A stretch of DNA of 64,000 nucleotides from CAVROT01 sp963722905 (lineage in GTDB: Bacteria > Pseudomonadota > Alphaproteobacteria > Rhodobacterales > Rhodobacteraceae): the NCBI GenBank assembly GCA_963722905.1, contig CAVROT010000004.1, forward strand, positions 186,001-250,000. The letters are read 5' to 3'. Below, piece by piece: positions 25,935-32,900 of the stretch. Below the pieces are notes generated by a model, which saw nothing but the letters and a program-made list of their open reading frames with translations, was not told the origin of the DNA and did no database searches. The number at the start of each line of letters is the position of its first letter. The first letter of the stretch is position 1. Made by a program: the position numbers and the translations under genes.

Positions 25935-26653
25935 GCCGACACCTCCTCGCGCCGCAACAGGGCTGAAAGCGGCACGGTCGCGACGCCGTCTCCGGTCCGG
26001 ACCAGCAGGCCCAGCGCATCGTCGATCCCCAGCGCCGTGCCGGCGACGCCGCCGTGGGCCACCGGTGCTCCGATTCCATGCGCCAGCGTGGACCATTCGG
26101 CGGCGACGGGGGCCGGCCCGCCCTCCTCCCACGCATGGATGCGCACGAGGCTGTGGCGGATCCAGGCCTCCAGCAGGGTCACGGGCGCGATGTCGCCGCA
26201 GCCTTCGTCGGCGAGGGTCGTGCGGTCGACGGTCTCGCCGGGATCGGCCGTGCCGGTGGGCAGGATCGCCACGTCCAGCGCGACCACCAGCCAGTCGGGC
26301 CGTACCTGCGGATCGTCCGTGTCCGACGCGCTGGTGACCGTGCCGCAGAGGGCGCCGTTCACCAGAACGCCGCCGTCCCAGGCGAGATGCACCGCGACCT
26401 CGGGCGGGGCCAGCGCACCCAGCGCATCGCGCAGGCCGACTGCGCACAGCGGCAGCATCGCCATGGCGGCCGACAGCGGCACCTCCGGCGCCAGCACGAG
26501 AGCGGCGCGCAGGCGGTCAACCGCCACGTCGTGCAGGACGAGGCCGGCATCGCACCCCGCCCGCGCCTGCTCCACCGCGACATCCATCGGCGCGGCGCCG
26601 CCGGTCGCGCGGCCCCACAACAACGGCGGAAATGACGGCGCGGGACTTGTCAT
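25931..26653 (-). CDS. Biotin/lipoate A/B ligase-like protein with DUF4444 tail
   Basis: A 240-residue protein. The N-terminal two thirds follow the biotin/lipoyl protein ligase fold (AAMAMLPLCAVGLRDALGAL; VHLAWDGGVLVNGALCGTV in place of the WPNDV/KxGGIL motif of BirA), and the C-terminal LGIDDALGLLVRTGDGVATVPL resembles the small SH3-like C-terminal domain, here DUF4444. The substrate-binding RGRG glycine motif of BirA is not evident, so ligase activity is uncertain. It may act on a lipoylated or biotinylated partner. It is coupled to DUF6505 by a four-base GTGA overlap and lies 175 bases downstream of mrp. Confidence 0.7.
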   Translation of the reverse strand: MTSPAPSFPPLLWGRATGGAAPMDVAVEQARAGCDAGLVLHDVAVDRLRAALVLAPEVPLSAAMAMLPLCAVGLRDALGALAPPEVAVHLAWDGGVLVNGALCGTVTSASDTDDPQVRPDWLVVALDVAILPTGTADPGETVDRTTLADEGCGDIAPVTLLEAWIRHSLVRIHAWEEGGPAPVAAEWSTLAHGIGAPVAHGGVAGTALGIDDALGLLVRTGDGVATVPLSALLRREEVSA

Positions 26654-26828
26654 GTCACGGCCGTCGGGATGGCGACGACATACCCGCGCTGCCCCGGCGC
26701 CGGACGGGACAAGCACCCTGCGGCCGGCGACGGAGCCACGGCGACGTCTTCCTTGGACCGCAGCAGATATCCTTGCGGAAAGCGCATCGTCGCGAGCGGT
26801 ACTCGCGACAGGGGCCCCCGCCCCCGGA

Positions 26829-27893
26829 TCATGCCGACCCGCCGGCGACCAGATCCCTGGCGATCCGGCGGAAGGTCTGCGCCGCGGTCCCCTCGGGGTC
26901 GGTGACGGTGACGGGCGCGCCCCCGTCGGACGCCACGCGGATATCCAGTTGCAGCGGCACCTCGCCCAGCAGCGGCACGCCCAGCTTCTCCGCCTCGGCC
27001 GCGACGCCGCCATGGCCGAAGATATGCTCTTCGTGCCCGCAGTTGGAGCAGACATGCGTGCTCATGTTCTCGACCATGCCGAGTATCGGCACCTTGAGCT
27101 GGTTGAACATGTCTATCGCCTTGCGGGCATCGATCAGCGCCACGTCCTGCGGGGTCGACACGATTATGGCCCCGGTCACGTCGGATTTCTGCGCCAGCGT
27201 CATCTGGACGTCGCCGGTGCCGGGCGGCAGGTCGACGATCAGCACGTCCAGCGCGCCCCACTGCACCTGCATCAGCATCTGCTGAAGCGCGCCCATGAGC
27301 ATCGGCCCGCGCCAGACCACCGCCTGCCCCTCGTTCACCATCAGCCCCAGCGACATCATGGTGACGCCGTGGTTGCGCATGGGCAGGATGATCTTGCCGT
27401 CGGGACTGGCGGGCCGGCCGCTGACCCCCAGCATCCGCGGCTGCGAGGGGCCGTAGACGTCGGCGTCCAGAAGGCCGACGCGCCGCCCCTCTGCGGCCAG
27501 CGCGCAGGCGAGGTTGGCGCTGACCGTGGACTTGCCCACCCCGCCCTTGCCGGACGCGATGGCGACGATGCGGTCGACGCCCGGCACCTTTTGCGGCCCG
27601 GCGGGGGCGGCGCGCCTGGGCTTGAGGTCGGGCGGCGCCGCAGGCGCGCTGTGCGCGGTCATCACCGCCGACACTGACGCCACTCCGGGCACGGCACCCG
27701 CCGCCGCCTCGGCCGCGTCGCGCACGGGTGCGTAGGCGTCGACGCGCGCCGGGTCCACCTCCAGCACGAACCGGACGGCGCCGTCGTCCTGGACGGTCAG
27801 CGCCCGCACCAGACCCGCGGTGACGATGTCGCCGCCGCCGGCCGGATCCGCGACGCCCCTTAGTGCCGCCAGCACGGCGTCGCGGTCGGCCAT
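26829..27893 (-). CDS. Mrp/NBP35-family iron-sulfur cluster carrier ATPase
   Basis: A 354-residue cytosolic protein. The N-terminal MIP18-type domain (residues about 1-80, ALRGVADPAGGGDIVTAGLV) joins a deviant Walker A P-loop IASGKGGVGKSTVSANLA (about 110), Walker B-like VLIVDLPPGTGDVQMTL, and the cluster-binding CxxC in HVCSNCGHEEHIFG. Such proteins carry and transfer 4Fe-4S clusters; the adjacent polyferredoxin and formate dehydrogenase genes supply likely clients. One base separates it from the upstream DUF6494 gene. Confidence 0.93.
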   Translation of the reverse strand: MADRDAVLAALRGVADPAGGGDIVTAGLVRALTVQDDGAVRFVLEVDPARVDAYAPVRDAAEAAAGAVPGVASVSAVMTAHSAPAAPPDLKPRRAAPAGPQKVPGVDRIVAIASGKGGVGKSTVSANLACALAAEGRRVGLLDADVYGPSQPRMLGVSGRPASPDGKIILPMRNHGVTMMSLGLMVNEGQAVVWRGPMLMGALQQMLMQVQWGALDVLIVDLPPGTGDVQMTLAQKSDVTGAIIVSTPQDVALIDARKAIDMFNQLKVPILGMVENMSTHVCSNCGHEEHIFGHGGVAAEAEKLGVPLLGEVPLQLDIRVASDGGAPVTVTDPEGTAAQTFRRIARDLVAGGSA

Positions 27894-27894
27894 G

Positions 27895-28134
27895 TCAGGC
27901 GTCCCCGCCGTCGGCGGCGAAGCCCGCGCCGGCGTCGGGCGCCTGGATCGTGCCGTTCACCTCATGAGTCAGGTCGAGCCCGGGCACAGTCAGCACGACA
28001 TGCGCCGCGAACGGGCCCCCGCCCTTGCCCCCGTCCTGCCCGCGGCCGCGCATCGCCTCCTCGATGGCCTGCTGGGACGTGACGCCCACCTGCTTGAGGA
28101 ACTTTCGCATCGACATGTTGAAGTCTTCGTCCAT
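27895..28134 (-). CDS. DUF6494 family small protein
   Basis: A 79-residue acidic, soluble protein: MSMRKFLKQVGVTSQQAIEE near the N-terminus, a Gly-rich linker, then HVVLTVPGLDLTHEVNGTI. I recall this as DUF6494, a conserved companion of Mrp in Rhodobacterales; the function is unknown. It lies directly upstream of mrp with one base between the genes and 97 bases after the polyferredoxin gene. Confidence 0.72.
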   Translation of the reverse strand: MDEDFNMSMRKFLKQVGVTSQQAIEEAMRGRGQDGGKGGGPFAAHVVLTVPGLDLTHEVNGTIQAPDAGAGFAADGGDA

Positions 28135-28231
28135 CTCGCCCTCCCGAACGCATCAGGTCGCGCAGCATAGGCCGTTGGCGCCCGGTGCCAATGGCGCATG
28201 CCCTCCGGGTCGGCACGCCCTCAGGTCCACC

Positions 28232-30262
28232 TCAGTGGTCGCGGCGCCCGCGGCCGTCCGGCACCGAACCGGCGCGTTCGGCGAGGTAGTCATCGGTCGT
28301 GCGCACGCGGGGGCGCGGGGCTGCACCCATCGGCTGCTTCTGCGCATGGTACTGGGCGTTGACGCGGCAGCGGTCGCACATGCGGATCATCCGCGCCGCG
28401 TCCCCGGTCGCGAACATCGCATGCTTGCCGGCCAGCTGGGTGGCCACCCTCTCGACCGTGGACTGGACGCCGAAGGCCGCGCCGCATTCGACGCAGAGCG
28501 CCGGCTCCTCCTCGTTCAGGACGCGTTGCGACAGGGCGGCGTCCGACAGATCCATCCGCGGCTCAAGCGTGATGGCGTCCTCGGGGCAGATCGTCTCGCA
28601 CAACCCGCATTGAAGGCAGGCGTCCTCCTGGAACAGCAGCTGCGGGCGGTCCGGATTGTCGCCCAGCGCCCCCGAGGGGCAGAGCGACACGCATGACAGG
28701 CACAGCGTGCAGGCGTCCGTATCGACGAGGACCGCGCCGTAGGCGGCGCCGGCCGGCAGGGGAACCGGCCCCGCCCCGGTTGCCGAATCGGGAACCGACG
28801 CGTCGCTCGGCGCTTGCAATGCGCGGGCGGAAAGCCGGGCGATCTGGCGCCGCGTTCCCATTGGCAGGACCGGTCGCGACAGCGGCGCCGGGGCCGGTCC
28901 GCGCAGGGCGACGGCAAGCGCGTCGGGCGTCGCGGGCCCGATCAGATCCAGCGTGCCCGCCGGGGCCAGGGCGCGGGCAAGGGTGATCTCGGCCGTCAGG
29001 GCGGCCCGTTCGGTGGTCGCCGTCAGAAGCACGTCGACCCGGGCGAAGCCACAGGCGAGGGCTGCCAGCATCTCGGCATGGCCGAAGGCGGGCAGCGCGG
29101 GAAGCGCCATTGGGATCGTCGCGGCCGGCAGGCCCGCGCCGTAGCGTGCCGCGTCGCGGATCATCGCCGCACCCGCCGCGTCGTCGTGAACGAGGAGGCG
29201 CGGGGCGGAGCCGCCGGCGGTGCGATAGCTCCGGGCAAGCAACTCGATCCGGCGGAACGTGTGATCGACCGGCGGCGCGTCGTAGGCGATGGCGCCGGAC
29301 GGACAGAGCGACGAACAGCCCCCGCAACCCGCGCAGAGCATCGGATCCACGGCGACATGATCGCCCGCAGGCACGATGGCGCCGGCCGGGCACACGTCGA
29401 GGCAGCGGGTGCAGCCGATCTGACCGGCCCGCGAATGGGCACAGAGCGGTTCGGTGACGCGGACATGCAGCGGCTTCTCGAACGTGCCACGCAAACGGGC
29501 GGCGGCAAGGATGGCGGCGCCGACGGCCGCCGGGTCCGACGGATCGGCCATGAGGTAGCCCTCGCGCCGGTCGGCATGCGGAACACGCGGCGCGCACCCC
29601 GAGAGATCCAGCACGATGTCGCAGGCGCTGACGGCGGCACGCGGCGGCCCGAACCCCAGCGCACCGCGACCGGCGGGATCGGCGAGGCGCAGGTCCGCGA
29701 AGGTACAGGCAAAGCTGCCCAGCGCGCCGCTCAGATCCTCCAGCGTACCTGCGATGACGTCGAAGCGTGCGCCCGGCGGGATCGACGCCGCCGCGCCCTC
29801 GGCCAGGAGCACGGTGACGGCCAGGTCGTCGGCCAGCGCGGCGGCGGCATGGTAGACGGCGGCTGCCGGACCCAGGATCAGGCACGACCCCTCGGACACG
29901 ACATCGATGCTGCGCGCGGGCGGCGTGGCCAGCAGCGCGTCGGCGACCAGCGCCGCCTGCTTGGGCCCGGCGTGCGCGGCCTCGTCCGACCAGCCCGCCC
30001 GGTCGCGCAGGTCCACGAAGGCCGGGGCCGCGATACCCGCCGACTCGGCCGCCTCGGTCAGGCGCGCGACCTCCTGCCCGCAGGCGAGGATGGCGGAGCC
30101 GACGGCCATCTCTGCCAGAGCTGTGTCGATCTGGCGGGTGCACAAACGCGTGTGCACGGCCGAGCAGGACAGCCCCGTGGCCGTCGCGATGGCGCCGGGA
30201 TCGACGGTCTGGCTGCCCGCGCAGTCGCACAGAATCAGCCGCGCGCGAGGAGTGTCGTCCAT
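28232..30262 (-). CDS. Multi-cluster 4Fe-4S protein associated with formate dehydrogenase
   Basis: A 676-residue soluble protein. Four ferredoxin-type motifs are visible: CTRCLDVCPAGAI and CAGCGGCSSLCPSGAI in the middle, CTLCLSCVSLCPSGAL and CLQCGLCETICPEDAI near residue 540-600. A C-terminal pair, CVECG and CDRCR, could form a zinc or rubredoxin-like site. The N-terminal 250 residues (LILCDCAGSQTVDP; LIARG-type Rossmann-like stretch) have cysteines of their own. It is divergent from the DUF3305-DUF3306-TorD-Fdh operon, and homologues with this layout accompany that cluster in Rhodobacterales. It may be an electron carrier or an assembly factor for Fdh (inference). ATG 30262 has AGGCG upstream. 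Confidence 0.83.
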   Translation of the reverse strand: MDDTPRARLILCDCAGSQTVDPGAIATATGLSCSAVHTRLCTRQIDTALAEMAVGSAILACGQEVARLTEAAESAGIAAPAFVDLRDRAGWSDEAAHAGPKQAALVADALLATPPARSIDVVSEGSCLILGPAAAVYHAAAALADDLAVTVLLAEGAAASIPPGARFDVIAGTLEDLSGALGSFACTFADLRLADPAGRGALGFGPPRAAVSACDIVLDLSGCAPRVPHADRREGYLMADPSDPAAVGAAILAAARLRGTFEKPLHVRVTEPLCAHSRAGQIGCTRCLDVCPAGAIVPAGDHVAVDPMLCAGCGGCSSLCPSGAIAYDAPPVDHTFRRIELLARSYRTAGGSAPRLLVHDDAAGAAMIRDAARYGAGLPAATIPMALPALPAFGHAEMLAALACGFARVDVLLTATTERAALTAEITLARALAPAGTLDLIGPATPDALAVALRGPAPAPLSRPVLPMGTRRQIARLSARALQAPSDASVPDSATGAGPVPLPAGAAYGAVLVDTDACTLCLSCVSLCPSGALGDNPDRPQLLFQEDACLQCGLCETICPEDAITLEPRMDLSDAALSQRVLNEEEPALCVECGAAFGVQSTVERVATQLAGKHAMFATGDAARMIRMCDRCRVNAQYHAQKQPMGAAPRPRVRTTDDYLAERAGSVPDGRGRRDH

Positions 30263-30449
30263 GGGATCGCCTGCCTGCCGTAACCGCGGGAACGGCACGA
30301 TAGACACGGGCGCCGGAATTGGCAAAGGCCCGCGCCGCCGCCCGTCGGGCACGGTCCGTCCGGATCCTCCGTTTCGCCGACCGGGCGGCGCCGCCCGGCG
30401 AAAGGGCCTTGGCCCGGCGGGACGATCCGCGCAGGGTGTAGGTCGTGAC

Positions 30450-30455
30450 AGGAGG
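30450..30455 (+). promoter_or_regulatory. Ribosome binding site AGGAGG deciding the DUF3305 start
   Basis: AGGAGG directly abuts ATG 30456 (no spacer) but sits six bases before the in-frame GTG 30462. Normal spacing favours the GTG. Confidence 0.55.
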
Positions 30456-30461
30456 ATGACG

Positions 30462-31064
30462 GTGCCGACAGGGCGACCCGATATCGGACAGGACGGACAG
30501 CCGGCGCAGGTCGTCCCTCTGGGCGTCGTCGTGCGCCGGACTCCGGGCGTCACGCGCTGGGCCGCCTGGTCCTGGCAGGCGGTGGGCGTCCTGCCGGGCG
30601 CGGGGCCGGCCGACTGGCAGGTGCTGCGCCGCGAAGAGACGCCGCGCGGCACAGTCACCGACTATCACGCCGCGACCCTGCCGCTGGAACTCTGGCCGCC
30701 CGAGGCCGCCGCCTACCGCGCCATGCTGGGATCGCGGCGCCCCGGGATCGGGGTGGTCATGCGCGACGTGCCGGGGGCCGGCGCCGCGACGGATGCACGC
30801 CCCCGCGTCGTCCTCGTCACCGCGTCGCCGTTCGAGGCGCAAGACTATCTCGACAGCGGCGACGAGGTCGTGGAACTGGTCGCGATGCCGGACGCTCTGG
30901 GTGCGCTGATCGACGCCTTCGTCGCGCGTCACCATGTCGAGGTGCCCTTCGTCAAGCGGCGGCGCGACCGTCAGGACACCGACGCCGTCGAGGACGGGAT
31001 CGGCGACGCGCGCATCCGACAGACCGCCGATGTATACCGCGCGCCGCGGGGCGGCGGCCGATGA
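30462..31064 (+). CDS. DUF3305 domain protein
   Basis: A 200-residue soluble protein of the DUF3305 family, found almost only in formate dehydrogenase clusters. VVPLGVVVRRTPGVTRWAAWSWQ and LELWPPEAAAYRAML are the recognisable segments; the C-terminus (FVKRRRDRQDTDAVED) is charged. Role unknown, presumed in Fdh maturation or assembly. GTG 30462 is chosen from the AGGAGG spacing; ATG 30456 would add two residues. Its stop overlaps the DUF3306 ATG (ATGA). Confidence 0.82.
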   Translation: MPTGRPDIGQDGQPAQVVPLGVVVRRTPGVTRWAAWSWQAVGVLPGAGPADWQVLRREETPRGTVTDYHAATLPLELWPPEAAAYRAMLGSRRPGIGVVMRDVPGAGAATDARPRVVLVTASPFEAQDYLDSGDEVVELVAMPDALGALIDAFVARHHVEVPFVKRRRDRQDTDAVEDGIGDARIRQTADVYRAPRGGGR

Positions 31065-31906
31065 GCCGGGACTTCTGGTCCCGCCGCCGCGACCGCGTCG
31101 CGGCCGAGGCCCGCGCAGAGATCGAGGACGCGGCCAAAACCCCGCCAGTCCGGGACGCGGCGTCGCCTCTCCTTCCTGCCGACGACGGTCCGGCGGACGT
31201 CGCCGCGCGCGCTCCGGCCGTTGCCGCGGAAGTGCTGGCCGACGGCGGGTCGGACCCCGCCGAAGCCGTGACCGAGGATCGATCCGACGCCGAGGTGCTT
31301 GAGGCGCTCGGTCTTCCCGATCCGGGCGGCCTGAGTCGCGGCGACGACTTCGCGCAGTTCATGTCGCGCGCCGTGCCTGCCCATCTGCGCCGCCAAGCCC
31401 TGCGGCGCCTTTGGCGCACCAACCCGGTCCTTGCCAACCTCGACCGGCTGGTGGACTACGACGAGGATTTCGGCGCCGCCGCGAGGGCGCAGAGCGGCGT
31501 CGCCTCTGCCTATCAGGTGGGGCGCGGCATGACGGCGCATGTCGAGGAGGTCGCGCGCAAGGCCGAACGGCGCCTCGCGGCCGCAGTCCAACAGGAGAAC
31601 GCCCCGGCGTCCGACGCGACATGCGTGCCGACCGATGCAGCCGACCCGGCCGGATACCCGGCCGACGACGCGCATCCGGACCCCGGCGTCGCGGCGGCAG
31701 CCGGGCCGGCTGCGCCCGGCGTCGACGCGCCTCGGGTAGGGGACGACCCGCCTGGCGCTTGGTCTGAGGGCGATGCAGAGGATGGGCAGGCCGGGCCGGT
31801 GCGCCGTATGGCGGAAGCCGCGCCGAACCTCGGGCCCCATCCAAGGCGGATGCAGTTCGCCTCGTTGCCTCCCCCCTCGCCGGACGTTCCGAAAGGCCAC
31901 CCATGA
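31061..31906 (+). CDS. DUF3306 domain protein
   Basis: A 281-residue protein opening MSRDFWSRRRDRVAAEA, the family signature, followed by a low-complexity Ala/Asp/Pro region, the conserved FAQFMSRAVPAHLRRQALRRLWRTNP segment (around residues 98-123), and DRLVDYDEDF. The C-terminal third (residues about 175-270) is unusually rich in Ala, Asp and Pro and probably disordered. Always paired with DUF3305; function unknown, presumed accessory to formate dehydrogenase. It overlaps both neighbours by ATGA, so DUF3305, DUF3306 and TorD are translationally coupled. Confidence 0.82.
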   Translation: MSRDFWSRRRDRVAAEARAEIEDAAKTPPVRDAASPLLPADDGPADVAARAPAVAAEVLADGGSDPAEAVTEDRSDAEVLEALGLPDPGGLSRGDDFAQFMSRAVPAHLRRQALRRLWRTNPVLANLDRLVDYDEDFGAAARAQSGVASAYQVGRGMTAHVEEVARKAERRLAAAVQQENAPASDATCVPTDAADPAGYPADDAHPDPGVAAAAGPAAPGVDAPRVGDDPPGAWSEGDAEDGQAGPVRRMAEAAPNLGPHPRRMQFASLPPPSPDVPKGHP

Positions 31907-32526
31907 CCGATACTGCGACACATGCGCCTGACGCGGATCCGGGCGTCGACCCGGCGGACCTGCTGCGCGCGCAGATGTACGATTTCCTGGGCGTTATGCT
32001 CGCCGCACCCCCGGACGCCGCCATGCTGAAGCACACGGCGGCGCTGTCCGGGGACGACGGCGCCATCGGGCAGGCCGTGTCGGCACTGGCGCGGACCGCC
32101 GCCCGGATGTCGCCGGCCCAGGCCGAGCGCGAGTTCAACGCCCTCTTCATCGGTCTTGGGCGAGGCGAATTGCTGCCCTATGCCAGCTACTATCTGACGG
32201 GTTTCCTGAACGAAAAGCCGCTGGCGACGCTTCGCACCGACATGGCCACCCATCAGATCGCGCGCGCGCCCAACGTGTTCGAACCGGAGGACAACATCGC
32301 GTCCCTGATGGAGATGATGGCCGGTCTCATCCGCGGCCGCTTCGGCGCTCCGGCATCCGTCGAGCGGCAGCGCACGTTCTGGGGACGCCACGTCGCGCCC
32401 TGGGCCGGACACTTCTTCGCCGACCTCGAAGCGGCCCGCGGGTCAGTACTCTACGCTCCGGTCGGCACGGCGGGGCGGCTCTTCATGGAGGTCGAGCGCG
32501 AGGGCTTTCGGATGAGCGGGGCTTGA
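31903..32526 (+). CDS. TorD/DmsD-family chaperone for formate dehydrogenase
   Basis: A 207-residue all-helical TorD-type chaperone: LRAQMYDFLGVMLAAPPD at the start, AEREFNALFIGLGRGELLPYASYYLTG in the centre (the conserved LPYxSxY element) and EPEDNIASLMEMMAGLIRG. Such proteins bind the Tat signal of a molybdopterin enzyme and hold it until cofactor insertion. Its partner is almost certainly FdhA downstream, which has a Tat signal. It overlaps DUF3306 by ATGA; the small Tat peptide gene follows after 71 bases. Confidence 0.9.
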   Translation: MTDTATHAPDADPGVDPADLLRAQMYDFLGVMLAAPPDAAMLKHTAALSGDDGAIGQAVSALARTAARMSPAQAEREFNALFIGLGRGELLPYASYYLTGFLNEKPLATLRTDMATHQIARAPNVFEPEDNIASLMEMMAGLIRGRFGAPASVERQRTFWGRHVAPWAGHFFADLEAARGSVLYAPVGTAGRLFMEVEREGFRMSGA

Positions 32527-32597
32527 ACGGGAGGCGGTTCGGCGTAGAGTGGCCGAGAGAAGAGCAAGAACATGAACCAAGCGGGAGGATCGTCGCG

Positions 32598-32798
32598 ATG
32601 ACCGACACCAAGGGGCCGCAGGCCGAAGGCACCAGCCGCCGCGCGTTTCTGACGCTGGCCGTGGCCGCGCCCGCCGCGGCGACGCTGGCCGGCAACCGGG
32701 CCGCGGCGGCGACGGCAGACGCCTCCGGGTCGGCCACGGACGGACGGATGCAGGACACTGCGCATACCCGCGCCTATTACGACAGCGCCCGCTTCTAG
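32598..32798 (+). CDS. Small Tat-signal peptide of formate dehydrogenase cluster
   Basis: A 66-residue protein consisting mostly of a twin-arginine signal (TSRRAFLTLAVAAPAAATLA, residues about 14-33) and a short mature tail ending THTRAYYDSARF-like HTRAYYDSARF. This matches the formate dehydrogenase region Tat-target family, whose members lie just upstream of fdhA; role unknown. GGGAGG lies about ten bases before ATG 32598. It is 102 bases before fdhA. Confidence 0.82.
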   Translation: MTDTKGPQAEGTSRRAFLTLAVAAPAAATLAGNRAAAATADASGSATDGRMQDTAHTRAYYDSARF

Positions 32799-32900
32799 CG
32801 GAGTCCGCGCCGGCCCCGACGGCGGGCCGGCGCGCCAGACTGCACACGCCCCGCACGGCCCGAGTGGCCGCGCTGCCGGGGCGCCAGGGGGAGAGACGAG

